Shown here one piece after another: positions 29,586 to 41,400 of a stretch of 64,000 nt of DNA. Source of the DNA: Medakamo hakoo (taxonomy: Eukaryota > Chlorophyta > Trebouxiophyceae > Coccomyxaceae); the NCBI GenBank assembly GCA_026636295.1, contig CP089456.1, positions 992,001 through 1,056,000 of the forward strand, read 5' to 3'. A model generated the notes under the pieces. It did no database searches and was not told the DNA's origin. It saw nothing but the letters and a program-made list of their open reading frames with translations. Made by a program: the position numbers and the translations under genes. Each line of letters opens with the position of its first letter. Position 1 is the stretch's first letter.

Positions 29586-32500
29586 ATGGCCCCGCCACGA
29601 GAGGGCGGGGCCGACCCGCCACCCATCACCCTCTCGCACCCAACCCTAGCGGCGGCCCTGACCGCGTCCACGGCCGCGCTGCAGGCGTCTGGCGTCGCCG
29701 CGCTCTCAACGCTTCGCCCCGCCGCCGCCGTCCTGCCCTCCCGCACCCCGCTGTGCTTGGCCGACGCCTTAGCCGCCGCCACCACGCGCGCCGAGGACAA
29801 GCGTAAACGGGATGCCCGCCGTGAGAAGGCCGGGAAAGTGGCGGTCGCCGCGGCCGCGCGGCGTGGCAAAGCTGGGGCCGGTCCTCTGGATGCTGGCGCG
29901 GACGACCCTGACGCGGCCGCTTTCCCAGGGGCTGTCCCCGAGAGCGAGCCCAACAAGTCTGCGTTTTGGACGAGCGTGGAGGTGCGTGGGGGGAATTGGT
30001 GGGAGGGCCGGGCAAAGCGCGGGGGCGCATGCGTTGTTTTTAGCGAGGGGGGGACCCGATCGACCCCCACTCGAACCAAAAAACACCCCTACCCCCACAC
30101 CGCGGGAGAGGGGCCCTGCTTTTTTAGTCTCGGAACTCACGGACACACCGCCCCACCTTCGCGCGCACCATCCCAGGCCTACTTCCGCGAGCCAGCCCGC
30201 GAGGAAATCGCCGACCTGCTGCCGGAAGCGGGCGTCGTCGTGGCGGCGAGCGGCGACGACGGCGGCGGGCCGGGCGCGCCGACCACCACCGACGCGCTGG
30301 CCGACGTGGCCTTCCGCCTGCCGGCGCCGGCGCACGAGATGCCGCCGCCCGGGGCGGCGTTGGGGCTGGGCGGTGGCGGCGCGGGCACCGGCGGCGGCCT
30401 TGCGATCGCGCCGCCCTCGGCGCTGGGACCGTCCCAGCAGCCGTCGCAGCCTGGTGAGGAGGGTGGTGGCGGCGCTGCCGGCGCGCCGGCGCTGCCGCCC
30501 GCCGACGCGCCACCCGTGCCACCTCCACCTCCCGCGACTGACACGACCGCCGGCCTTGTGCCCACGGACGCGGAAGGCGCGGCCGGCCTCGCGCCCGCGC
30601 CGGCGCCCGCGCCGTCCGTACCGCCGCCCCCTCCCCCTCCACCAGCACCCAAGCGCGCCAACTCCAAGCGCCTGGGCGACGACGCCGCGTCGTCCCGGTC
30701 CTTCGACCCGGACGCCGCCCTGCTAGCTGGCCGGGCGGGTAACTGGCGCGGCGGCAACCGGGCGGGCTGCCTGGTCGACGGCATCGCCGACGGCCGGGCA
30801 GTGGCGGCGGCCGCCGCGCTGGCGGCACGCCTGGCCCCCGGCGGACGGGCCGCCGCCGCGGCCGCCCTGGCGGCGCGCGGCGTGTCGCCTTCCGACACGG
30901 ATGCGTGGTTGAGCCCTGGCGGCGGCGACGATGGCGGCGCCGACCCTCCGGCCGGTGCGGGGCGGGACGCCCTGCAAGCCTGGATGGCGGACGCGGGGCG
31001 GGCGCTGCTGGCCGGGGGCGGCGGCGGCGGGCGGGCCCCGCCGCCCGTCGGCGCGTCCCACCCGGACGCCTGCCCGCCCTTGCCGCCGGGCTGTGACACC
31101 TGGCTGGCCTGGCACGCGGCCGTGTTGAGCGGCGCCCCACGCGGCGCGGGCCGCCCGGCCGACGGCGGGCGGGTGCACGCGCACACGGCGGCGGTCCTGG
31201 CCGGGCCCGTGCCGTCCGGCGCGCTGGGTGGGCCGCCCCCGCCGCCCGACCGCGGCGCTGGCGGGGCGCCCGCTGGCGTGGCGCCGCCGCCCTCCGCGCC
31301 GCCGCCCTCCGGGCCGCCGCCTGCGACCGGCCCGCCACCTCTGGGCCTGGCTGTGGCGGCGCCGCCTGCTGCCGCGCCGCCGCCGCCTGCCGCCCCGGCC
31401 GAAGCGGCGGCGTCGGCGGCCGCCCCACCGCCGCCACCGCCCACGCAACCACCTCAACAACAACCGGTTGCCCCGCCGCCTGCGTCGCCGGCGTCCACGG
31501 CAGCCGCTGCTGCCGCGACCGCCGCCGCCGCGCCTGCCGCCCGCCCGCGCAGCGCGGTCGACTACGCCGCCCTGTCCACGGGCAAGCACGGCGGCGGCGC
31601 CAACGGTCCGCCGGCCCTGGCCGCTGCTCCGTCGGCCCAACCTCCGCCGCCCCCAGACGGCCCGCCGCCCCTCATCCTCCCGCCCGCCGGTGCGCCCCCA
31701 CCCACGGCCACCGCCGCGGCCGTGGCGGCCTGCATCGAAGCCGGGCGGGACGATGGTGAAGGCGGGAAAGAAGGCACGGCGGCCGACGCGGACGCGCAGT
31801 GGGCGGCTCTGTGCAGCGCGGAAGGCCGAGCCGCGCTCGCGGCCGCGCCGTCGGACGAAGCGGAAGCCGAAGCCCTGGCGCTGCAAGCCGAGCTGGCGGC
31901 CGTGGTGGCGGCCAACCGGGCCCGCCTGGCGGCTGCGCTGGCGGCCCTGGCGGCGGAACGGACGGAGGGCGGCGACGGCGGCGGCGAAAAAGGAGGAGGA
32001 CGGGTGACCGCCCCCGCGTCCCCGCCGCTCCCCACGCCCGCCGCCCTGGCCGCCCGCACGCGCGGTGCCGAGTACGCGAAAGCCTACGCCCGCGCGGCGC
32101 GCCTGGCTCGGCGGGAGTCGAAGCGCGCGGCGCGCGAAGTCGCGGCCCGGGCGGCGCTGGCGGCCGCGCAAGCCGCGGTCGCGCTGCCGCGCGGCGCGGC
32201 CGGGCGCGTGTGGTCGGCAGGGCCCGGCGGGCCGTGCGCCGCCCCCGCCCCCGGCGACCCGGCCTCGCCCGGCGCGTCGGCTCTGGGCGCCGGCGCGGCC
32301 CTGCCCGCCCCCACCTGCCCCGACACTGGCCGGCCACTCGACCGCCTGGCCGCCCGGGGGCCCGACGAGGAGGCGTACTGCGCAGTGTGCGGCGACGGCG
32401 TGTCGGCGGCGCCCAACCTCATCGTCTTTTGCGAGCGGTGCGACGTGGCCGTCCACCAGGACTGCTACGGCCTGGACGCCATCCCGGAGGGCGAGTGGCT

Positions 32501-32936
32501 GTGCTGGCCGTGCCGGGAGGAGGAGGCCGCCCTGGCGGCGGCCGGGGTGCCCCGGGCCGCCATCCGCCCGCCGCGCTGGGAGTCGGGGGCGGGCGGCGGC
32601 GGCGGCGAGGGCGCCGACGCGCCGGCCCCGCCGCCGACGGGCGGGTCCCTGGCCGCCGACTGCGCGCTGTGCCCCGTGCGCCGCGGCGCCTTCCGCCGGA
32701 CCGTCCCCACCGCCGCCGCGCCGGAGCCGGGGTGGTGCCACGTCGCGTGCGGGCTGTGGCACCCGGAACCGACCGTGCGTCGGTCCGGCGCGGGCGGCGG
32801 GCCCGCCATCGGAAACTTGGCCGCCATCCCACCGTCCCGCCTGGGCGTGGCGTGTTCCCTGTGCGGGCGGACTGATGGTGCCGTGGTGACGTGCGCGGGC
32901 GAGGTGGAGGTGGCGCCGGCGCCGGCGCCGGAGCCT

Positions 32937-32967
<31 letters not shown>

Positions 32968-34337
32968 TGCCGCCGCCGGCCGAGCCGAGTGTTGTCGAGG
33001 GCGCGGAGGTGGTGGCGGCGCCGCCGCCTCCACCGCCGCCGCCGCCGCCGCCGCCTCCACCCCAGCCCACCACCACGCGCTGCCCCGTCGCCTTCCATCC
33101 CTTGTGCGCCCGCAACGCCGGCTTCCACCTGTCCGCCGGCCCCGAATACCCGGGCGCGGGGCGCCAACCCCACCGCGCCTTCTGCGGCGCACACTCGCTC
33201 GCGGCAGCCCAGCGCGACGTGCGCGCTGCGGCGGTCATGGACGCCGCCGCGTACCAAGCTGCCGCGGCGCGGGCGGCGGCCCGCGGCGGTCCAGCAGCCG
33301 CGGCGGCGGTCGCGCCTCCTTTGCCTCCCCTGCCCCCGCCCTGGTCGGCGCTCGCGGCGGCGCAAGCCGCGGCCGCGGCCGAGCGGCGCGCGGCCGAAGC
33401 GGCCGGCCTGGCGGGCGGGCCCGCGGCCAAAGCCCTCCCGCCGGGCGCCGGCCCTTCCCTCCTGGCCTCCCCGCTCCCGTCTCCACGCGGCCGGGGTGCC
33501 GTCCGCATCGACCCCATCACGGGCCTGCCCCTGCCGCGCGGCGTGCGCCCGCCGCGCGCGCCCAAGCCGCCCAAGCCACCGCGCGCGCCGAAGCCGCCCA
33601 AACCCCCGAAACCGCCCAAGCCGCCCAAGCCGCCCACGCCCGCCCAGCTGGCCCGGCTGCAAGCGGCGGCAGCGCAAGAGGCCCTGGCCCGCCTGGAAGC
33701 GGGGCGGGACGCCATGGCGCCCGCCGAGGCCGTGCGCGAGGCGCTGCGCCTCGCGCGCCTGGACTTGGAAGCCCTGCGCATGCTGATCGAGCGGACGCAG
33801 CGGCGCGAGCGCCTGAAAGCGTCGGTCGCCCGGGCCCGCTTCGTCGAGTGGGATGCGCGGTTGGCGAGGCCGGAGGTGGGCGTGCCGGCGACGCAGGCGG
33901 AGCCCCGGCCCAAGCCGGTGAAGGCGGGCGGGGTGGGCGGCGGCGCCAAGCGCCCGCCGTCGGCGGCGCCGCCGCCGCTGAGCGAGGCGGAGCTGGCGGC
34001 GGCGGCCGCGGCCGCGGAAGCGGAGCGGGCCAAAAGGGCGCGCCTGGGGCTGAGGGATTCTTCCTCCCGAGGCGCGACGCCCGGCGCGCCGGCGCCCCGG
34101 CCGCCCGCCCCGGCCGACTGCCTGATGACCGAAGCGGCCGCGGCAGCGGCCAACGACGCGCTCAAAGGCGCGGGGCTGATGTACGTGCCGGTCCCGCCGC
34201 CGCCCTCGGCGGGCCCGTCGTCTGCGGGGTTGGTTCCGTCGTTTGCGGGGTTGGGTCCGTCGTCTGCGGGTCTAGGCCCGTCGTCTGGCGGGGGCGGGTT
34301 CGCCGAGGACTTGGGGGCGCCGCCGCCGTTTGGGTGA
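29586..34337 (+). CDS. PHD-zinc-knuckle-PHD (PZP) protein of the JADE/BRPF/AF10 type
   Basis: Histone-reading nuclear protein. Exons 29586-29981 and 30177-34337 give 1,518 residues; the 195-bp intron keeps the frame. After the intron comes SVEAYFREPAREEIADLLPE. A long Pro/Ala/Gly-rich region follows. The PZP module spans about 865-1135: first PHD YCAVCGDGVSAAPNLIVFCE / CDVAVHQDCYGLDAIPEGEW, zinc knuckle CALCPVRRGAFRRTVP / WCHVACGLWHPE, and a second PHD from VACSLCGRTDGAVVTC to CPVAFHPLCARNAGFHL and CGAHSL. The second PHD is split by a poly-Pro and Val insert of about 60 residues. A Lys-Pro-Pro repeat (about 1255-1285) is basic and may contact DNA. In other eukaryotes such proteins belong to MYST acetyltransferase or DOT1L complexes. 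Confidence 0.9.
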
Positions 34338-34622
34338 CGGGCGGGGAGGGGGTGGGGTGGGAGGGAGCACATGTCAAGAGAGGCGAGGGGAGAGCCGCCT
34401 GTCGCTCGCTGCTCACTCAAAAAAAACGGCCGCGTGCGCCGCCCTTGTCCGCGGCCACGCCCGCGTGTCACTGCCTCGCGCGCACCTGCCCGGCGCACGG
34501 ACTACGCGCAGACCCGTTCCAGGCGGGCGCAGGCCCCGGCGTCGGTCGTTGAGCGGCGGCGCATTCTTCAAAAAAAAAAAACTCGCGCGCCGCCCCTTCG
34601 AGTTCCTCACCGCCTCCCTGGA

Positions 34623-37070
34623 ATGGCCGGCTTCCCGGGTGCCGGCCGGGCCCTGGACTGGCAGTTTCTGCAGTGCTTCGGCGAGCGCACGCCTGGGGAG
34701 GAGATCCAGGATGGTGAGGCGTCTGGGTGTGGGGGCGGGCGGGGGCGTTTCTGCACCCGGGGGAGACGAAAAAACGTCGTGCGCGGGTCGACGCACGTTG
34801 CGCGCTATGCGCCGTCCGCCTGGGCGTTCGGCGACGCGGAGCTTGTCTACGCGCCGCTCGGACGGTCCGTCCGTATCTGCAACCGCGTCCACAACCGTTG
34901 CAGGCTCCGTCACCAGCGCTCACGCCCGGGCGGCGCGCTCCCTTCACGTCTCCCTGGGTGCTGCCTCCATGCCGGCTCTCTCTCTTTCCCCGGGGCCGCC
35001 GCCGGGCGCGCGCGCCGCACGCCCCGTCCCTGCCGCGCACACGACAGTGCGCGGCCTCTCGGACCCAACAACCGTGGGCGTGGGACGGCGCATGCCCCTG
35101 CATGCGCCGCTCCACGACGGACTGTGTGGCCTGCGACAGACGGCGCAGCGCGCGCATCGGTTCGGCCGCGCACCGCCTCCCCTCCCCTCTCACCCCTCCT
35201 TTCCGCGTTCCCCTTTCAATCCCATGCAGCCGACATCATCTCCGCCGTCGAATTCGACCGGGACGGCTCGCACCTAGCCACCGGCGACCGCGGCGGCCGC
35301 GTGGTCCTCTTCGAAGCCGCGGCGCCGGGCCCGTCGTCGTCCGCCCTCGCGGCTGAGGCCAACCCTGACGCCCGGCCGCCGCCGTCCTCCTCGTCCGCGC
35401 TGCCGCCCTGTGAGTACAGGTACCTGACCGAGTTTCAGTCGCACGAGCCCGAATTCGACTACCTCAAGTCCCTGGAGATCGAAGAAAAAGTGAACCGGGT
35501 GAAGTGGGTGCCGTATGGCGGGCGGGGCGGGCCGTCGTCCTCCGCGTCGTCCGCCCACCCGCCGCGCCTGCTGCTGTCGACCAATGACAAGACCGTCAAG
35601 CTGTGGCGGGTGGCCGAGCGGGCGGTGCCGACGCTGGCCGCGGGCTTTGACGCAACCACCGGCGCGGCTTTGTCGGCGGCCGCCGTGGCGGCGGCGTCGT
35701 TGAGGGGCGGCGGCGGCGGCGAGGCGGGCACGACCACGTGCGGCGCGCCCGCGTGCGCGCCCCCGCCCCGGCCGCACGCCTGGTCCATCGCCGCGTCCTC
35801 CCGGGCGGGCGAGCCCCGGGCGCCCCCACCGCCGTCGCCCTCTTCTTCGCCCTCTCCGCGCTCCAAAGCCCGGACCGGCTTGGGCAAGGGCGGCGCGCTG
35901 GCGGGCCCGACGGCGGAGCGCGGGCGGGGCGACGAGGCCGCCGGCCCGCCGCACCCGCCCTCCATCCCCTACGCGCTCGCCATCCCGCGCATCGTGGCGC
36001 TGGACTCCGTCCTCACCGCCCGGTGCCGGCGGACGTTCGCGGGCGCTCACGCCTACCACGTCAACTCCCTATCCCTGTGCTCCGACGGCGAAACCTTCCT
36101 GTCCGCGGACGACTTGAGGATCCACCTGTGGCACCTCGACCGCCCGGCCGCGGGCGCGTGGGTGGTCGTCGACATGAAGCCGCCGTGCATGGAGGACTTG
36201 ACGGAAGTGATCACGGCAGCGGAGTTTCACCCGACGGACTGCGCCGCGTTTGTGTATGCGAGCAGCAAGGGCGCGCTGCGCCTGGCCGACATGCGGGCGG
36301 CCGCGCTGTGCGACCGGCCCGCGCTGACGCTCGCGCCGCCCGACGGGCCCGCGGCCGCGCCGCCGCCCGGCCCGACGAGCGCCGCGTCTCCCTCCCCCTC
36401 CGCCCCGCCCGCCGCCCCGCGCTCCTTCTTCTCCGAGATCGTGGCGTCCGTCTCCGACGTCCGCTTCGTCGGCCCGGGCGGCAGGGCGCTCGTGGCGCGG
36501 GACTACATGAACCTGAGCTACTGGGATCTCGCGATGCCGTCGGCGCCCGTCGCGACGTACCCCGTCCACGACGGCCTGCGGTCCCGCCTGGCGGACCTGT
36601 ACGAGAACGACTGCATCTTTGACAAGTTTGGCGTGGCGGTGGCGGGGGACGGGTCCGGCGCGGCGACGGGGACGTACTCGTCCCTGTTCCGCGTCGTGCC
36701 CGGGTCCGGGGACGGGGGCGGTGGCGGCGGCGCCGAAGCGCACCCGCGCCGCGCCCCGCCCGGCGCCCTGCTCGAGGCGTCCCGCGACCCGACGCGCCTC
36801 ATGCGCGGGACCGTGCCGGCGGGTGCGACGACACCGACGCTGCGCCCGGCGCGCGGGGTGGCGTGGCCCAACAGCGCGGCCGCGCCGCCGCCCACGTTTT
36901 CGCCAGGCGGTGGGGCGTCTGGCGGCGGCGCCCCGCCCGACCCGGGCGCCGACCCGGCCGTCGTGGGCGCGGACCTGAGCGCCAAGATGCTTCACTTGGC
37001 CTGGCACCCGCGGTCCAACGTGCTGGCGGCGGCGGCGTGCAACTCGCTCTACCTGTATCACGCGCCGTGA
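34623..37070 (+). CDS. PP2A regulatory B subunit, B55 family (WD40)
   Basis: WD40 substrate-recruiting subunit of protein phosphatase 2A. Exons 34623-34713 and 35230-37070 (phase 1) give 643 residues. Family landmarks in order: DWQFLQCFGE, ADIISAVEFDRDGSHLATGD, GGRVVLFE, CEYRYLTEFQSHEPEFDYLK, SLEIEEKVNRVKWV, LLSTNDKTVKLWRV, YHVNSLSLCSDGETFLSADD, LRIHLWHLDR, MEDLTEVITAAEFHP, YASSKGALRLADMR, ARDYMNLSYWDL, LYENDCIFDKFGVAVAGDGS and a last AACNSLYLY. Pro/Gly-rich inserts enlarge the loops, which is why it exceeds the usual ~450-520 residues. The 516-bp intron is open in frame but shows no similarity. Confidence 0.95.
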   Translation: MAGFPGAGRALDWQFLQCFGERTPGEEIQDGEASGCGGGRGRFCTRGRRKNVVRGSTHVARYAPSAWAFGDAELVYAPLGRSVRICNRVHNRCRLRHQRSRPGGALPSRLPGCCLHAGSLSFPGAAAGRARRTPRPCRAHDSARPLGPNNRGRGTAHAPACAAPRRTVWPATDGAARASVRPRTASPPLSPLLSAFPFQSHAADIISAVEFDRDGSHLATGDRGGRVVLFEAAAPGPSSSALAAEANPDARPPPSSSSALPPCEYRYLTEFQSHEPEFDYLKSLEIEEKVNRVKWVPYGGRGGPSSSASSAHPPRLLLSTNDKTVKLWRVAERAVPTLAAGFDATTGAALSAAAVAAASLRGGGGGEAGTTTCGAPACAPPPRPHAWSIAASSRAGEPRAPPPPSPSSSPSPRSKARTGLGKGGALAGPTAERGRGDEAAGPPHPPSIPYALAIPRIVALDSVLTARCRRTFAGAHAYHVNSLSLCSDGETFLSADDLRIHLWHLDRPAAGAWVVVDMKPPCMEDLTEVITAAEFHPTDCAAFVYASSKGALRLADMRAAALCDRPALTLAPPDGPAAAPPPGPTSAASPSPSAPPAAPRSFFSEIVASVSDVRFVGPGGRALVARDYMNLSYWDLAMPSAPVATYPVHDGLRSRLADLYENDCIFDKFGVAVAGDGSGAATGTYSSLFRVVPGSGDGGGGGGAEAHPRRAPPGALLEASRDPTRLMRGTVPAGATTPTLRPARGVAWPNSAAAPPPTFSPGGGASGGGAPPDPGADPAVVGADLSAKMLHLAWHPRSNVLAAAACNSLYLYHAP

Positions 37071-37445
37071 GGAAAATGAGACAATACGAAAAAAAGGTGG
37101 GGGATGGGCAAGACGAGGGGCGGGGGATGGCGGCTGGATGGATGGGGGTGGAGGCGCGACGCACACTGTTAGATTTTTTTTCCGGTGACGCCTTTTTTGA
37201 TTTTCTTTTTCTCTTCTCGATTTTGTTGCACAACAACACACAAACACACACACCGGGCGGGAAAAAAACACAAAGTGAGGACGGGACGTTGGAAAGTTCA
37301 GAGGAAAAAACGCAACGCGCGCAGCGAAAGGGTGCGCGGCGTTGAGGGGCGAAAAAAGGAAGGGGTGAAAAAACACACGCACACACACGCAAAAAAGCCA
37401 GGGCCCGCCTAGAAGGACCAACAGCGCACAAAAAAAACACAGAGT
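37071..37445. other. AT-richer gap between convergent genes
   Basis: These 375 bp hold A- and T-runs (for example around 37170-37215) and CACACA stretches, probably the 3' untranslated regions of the B55 gene and of the convergent small gene. No coding signal is seen. Confidence 0.5.
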
Positions 37446-38232
37446 CTACGAGAGGCCACGGTACCGCCACAGGGCGGCCAGCTTTCCGCCGAGCGTGGTG
37501 GGAGGCGGGTCGGACGACGGGCCGGCGCTCACCTCGCACCGCCCCGTCGCCGCGGCGCCGTCGGTGAAGGCGCCGGCCAGTGGGGCGACGGCTGGGGGCA
37601 GGGCGCCGGTCTCGCCGTTCATGAGCTGTCGGAGTGCGTGTGTTGGAGGGCGCAGTGAGCGTGGGGTGGATGAGGCTCGTGAGGGGGTGGGAGCGGGGGG
37701 TGGGGGGTGGATGAGGCTTTCGGGCCGTCGCAGGGGTGGGTGGGCGCGCGCAACCCTGTGCGGTGAAAAGGCGGCACGTCCAGGGCTGGCGCGGGCGCCC
37801 TGCGCCCGGAATGTATCCTCGGGGCCGATAAGGCCTTGCACTCCTCGGTCAGAGGCAGTTGGCAGGGCGTCGACCAGGCCCACTGCCCGCGCGGCCGCCG
37901 CGGGGCCGCGCGCCGGCCGAAGAGAGCCATGCCCCCACGCTGAGCTGGTCGCCCCTCACCTTGGCGACGACGGCCACGACCCGGGACTTCCACGCTCCGC
38001 CCGCCTTGCGTTGGACTGGCACACTCATCACTTCTGACCGTGGCCAGGGGCACGACGGCGCGGGCGCAAAGGTGGCGGCGGACGCAGACACGTCGCCGCG
38101 CGAAGTGGTGGCCGGCGACGAGCGCGGCGAGGACGACGGCGGCGGGACGGCCGCGGCGGCCGGGCCACGGGCGGCTCCCGGGCGAGGCCGCTGGTGGGCC
38201 CGGCAGGGCGCGGACCGCGCAACTGACGCCAT
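37446..38232 (-). CDS. small protein with plastid-like leader, function unknown
   Basis: I do not recognise it. Exons 38232-37960 and 37625-37446 meet at phase 0 (AAG|GTGAGG ... CAG|CTCATG) and give 150 residues. The N-terminus (MASVARSAPCRAHQRPRPGA) is rich in Ser, Ala, Arg and Pro with almost no acidic residues, as in chloroplast transit peptides. A short mature region follows (SRVVAVVAKLMNGETGALPP and GAAATGRCEVSAG), ending TTLGGKLAALWRYRGLS. A middle exon inside the 334-bp intron cannot be excluded. Support is the splice phase and the leader only. Confidence 0.45.
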
Positions 38233-38364
38233 GGGGGGCGGGCGGGGTTGCACGGCGGTGTCGGAAAAACGGATGGGCGGTGTGGCCTCTGGCGACGCTT
38301 TGCGCCGCAAAAAAAGGGCCGGCCGGCCCTCTCCCCTTTCTCTCGGCCCTCCCTCCCTCCATCA

Positions 38365-38397
38365 CATCCATCCATCCATCCATCCATCCATCCATCC
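38365..38397 (+). repeat. (ATCC)n microsatellite
   Basis: About eight ATCC units just upstream of the small plastid-like gene and downstream of the ABCG gene (which ends at 38442). Confidence 0.9.
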
Positions 38398-38441
38398 CAT
38401 CCGCCCTTTTCGTCTCAATTCAATTTACACGCGCCCTCCAC

Positions 38442-41400
38442 TCACGGCCGGAACCAGTCCACGAACCGCCTCACCCGCCGCCCCGCCGCCGCCCGCCACC
38501 CGACCTCCAGCGCCACGCCCGTGTCCGTGACCACCAGCGGGCGCGGCTGGACGGCCCAGGAAATGAGGACGCCGCCGACCAGGAAGGCCAGCCACCAGCC
38601 GTCCAGGATGAGGACGTCGCGCAGCAGGCGGGACGCGTTGATGCCCAGGGCGGCCAGGAACTGTGTTTTGGTGGGGGAGGGAAGGGGGGCGTGGTGAGGG
38701 AGGGCGGACGGGCAGGCGACGGGCTCAGACCCCCCCCCCCCCCCCTCTGGCCGCCGCCATCTCAACGCACCGCTTCACCCGCCAGCACCAGGCTGATGTC
38801 CAGCCCGCCCGCGCCGCCGACGGCCGCACCACCCAGCGCAATGCCGCTCGCCGCCCGCCCCCCGCCCTTGGACCCGCCCAGGCCGGGCTGGGAGCCGACG
38901 CCCGGGGGCTCGATCTTCAGGGTCTGCCCCGCCAGCTCGTTCGTGGACAGGGCCTCGAACGCGTATCGAAAAGTACTGAGCTCGCGCAGCCAGCGCAGGG
39001 CGGGCGGGATGGACTCGTTGTTGACGAGGAAGCCGGCGACGAGCAGGGAGAAGAGGAGGATGAGGTTCATGCCGAGCGCGGCGCGGCCGGCCGAGCCCGC
39101 GCCCGCGGCGCACGCCAGGGACAGCGCGCCGACCGTCGCCGCAAACGCGGACAGGACGCCCGCGTACACGGCGGCGTGCGCGGCATCCCTCCTAAACCCG
39201 CTCAGAGGGTAGAACGCGGCGGCGAACTGTGGAGTAAGTGGGCGGGAGGGGAGGGGTGAGCCGGCTGTGGCGTGGCGTGGATGGATGGACGGGGCGAGGC
39301 CGCGCGAAAACGAACACGCACGCCACGCACGCACCAAAAGGGCGGGCAGGACGCGCAGCAGCAGGCCGTCCAAAGCCGCTTTGGATAAATAGTAGGCGGA
39401 GGGCCTGTAGTAGCCGCCGCTAACTTCCCGGACGACCAGGCCGCGCTCGGCGATGAGCAGGTCGATTGTGGTCAAACTTGTCAGCGCCGTCAGGGTGAGC
39501 GCAAAAAAGACCGCGCCCAACCGCCCCTGCGCGCCGGCCAGGTCGTTTCCCATTTTGTAGAAGATGCCGCCGCACATGAGGCCGGCGGCGACGCCGAGCA
39601 CACAATGAAGAAGCAGGAGGGCCGGGTTGCGGGCGCACTCGGTCCCCGCGCGCCAAAACAGCACCGCCAGTTCGCGCGCGAGCGGCGGCCGGGGCGGTGG
39701 GTGGAGCGCCGGTGCGCCGGCCGGCGCGCCGCCCTTGCCGCCCGCGTCCGCCGCGTCCGCGGCGACCTTGTTGGGCTTCAGTCCACGCCTGCTGGCCCAC
39801 GGCCCGTCCGCGGGCACCAGGGCCGCCATTCGGGCCGCCACGCCCTTGTCCGCGGCCGCGGTGAGCAGTCTCTCGGCGTCCGACGCGCCGGGCGGCGGCG
39901 CTTCCCCGCCCGGCCCCACGTCATCCGACCGGGCGGACGCGAGCGTCGCGTGCGCGGACGACGGCGGCCCCACGAACATCAGGCGCCCCTTGGCCAGCAC
40001 AAAGGCCGTGTCGATCAGCGAAAACATGGCCGCGCCGGGCTGGTGGAAGGACAGCAGGACGACCCGGCCGGCCTGCGCGTGCCGTTTGAGCGCGTTCATG
40101 ATTTGCAGGGCGGTGTGCGAGTCCAGGCCGGACGTCGGCTCGTCCAGCAGCAGGATGGCCGGGTCCGCGACGAGCTCGAGGCCGATGGCCACGCGGCGGC
40201 GTTCGCCGCCCGAGACGCGGGCGCCGCCGCCGTCGGCCCCGCCGCCGCCCGTGCCGCCGCTCATGCCCACGCCCGCGCCGTTGGAGTCGCCGCCGCCGCC
40301 GCCCCCCACGCGGGAGTGGGCGACGTCCGTCAGGCGCAGCGTGGCGAGGGTGGACTCGACGGCCGCGTCGATGGACGAGCGCGGCGTGCCGGGCGGCAGG
40401 CGCAGGCGGGCGGAGTAGCGCAGCGTCTCGGACACCGACAGGCTCGGCAGCAGGAAGTCGGCTTGCGGGACGTACGCGACCGCGCGTCGTGCCCAGCGCG
40501 GGCGGGGCGCGCCATCCCACGTCACGGCCCCCGTGACCTCGGCGGCGGGCGACAGCGTGGCCGGGTCGGCCGCCAGGACGCCCAGCAGCGTCGTCTTCCC
40601 GCACCCGGACGGGCCCAGCAGGCCGACCAGCTGGCCGGCGGCCGCCGCGCCAGACAGGTCGGACAGGATGGCGACGCGCGGGCGGGATGGGAATGCCAGG
40701 GCGGCCTTGGCGCGGGCGGTCGCGGTCGGCGCCGGCTTTGGACCGCCCTCCCCGCTGCCCGCTTCCACGCCGGCGGGCGGCGCCTTGCGCGCCGCCGCGC
40801 GTGCGGCAGCAATCGCGGCCACGCCCTGGACGGGGACCGTGACGGCAATGTCCCGCCACGCCAGCTCCCGGATGGGCGGGCCCATGCCTGGAGGGCGGGC
40901 GGCGGGCGCGGGCGGCGACGCGGCGGCGGCGGCGGCCGCGACCGCGCCGTCCGCGGTGGCCGCGAGGGAGCCCCACGCCGGCGGCGGGGCGGGGCGGGAC
41001 GGGACGGCTGGCGCGGCGGTCGCGGCAGCCGCGGTGGGGCCGGCCGCCGCCGCTCGGCGGGGCCACCAGCCCGCCCGCCCGCCGTCCATCCACCCCCCGC
41101 CCGCCACCCGCCGCTCGCCCATCCCACCACCCACCGCCGCCAGGTTGATGGAGGCCAGGGCGCACAGCGCCACCAGTGCCGCGACGGGCACCAACGCCGC
41201 CAGCGTGGACCAGTTGCGCGGCTGGACGCCCGTCCAGTCCACCATGAGGCCAGCGTCCTTCGCGCCCTCACACCCGGCCGCGGAGCACGTGCCATCAAAC
41301 ACAAGCGGGAAGCTTTCGATCGTCAGGCGGCACATGGACGGGTTGGTCGGCGCGCCGGCACCCGGTCCGCACGCAAACTTGAATGCTTTGCCGTCCACCA

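Noticed and set aside
30723-33677. A 984-codon minus-strand open frame opposite the PZP gene
   Set aside because: The zinc-finger code is on the plus strand; the opposite frame is low-complexity Arg/Gly.
34714-35229. Intron 1 of the B55 gene read as coding, because the frame is open through it
   Set aside because: It interrupts the family match between EEIQD and ADIISAVEF and has good GTGAGG/CAG borders; no similarity inside.
38365-38397. ATCC arrays as a CRISPR-like or minisatellite locus
   Set aside because: Simple tetranucleotide repeat with no spacers; the same motif recurs in introns elsewhere.
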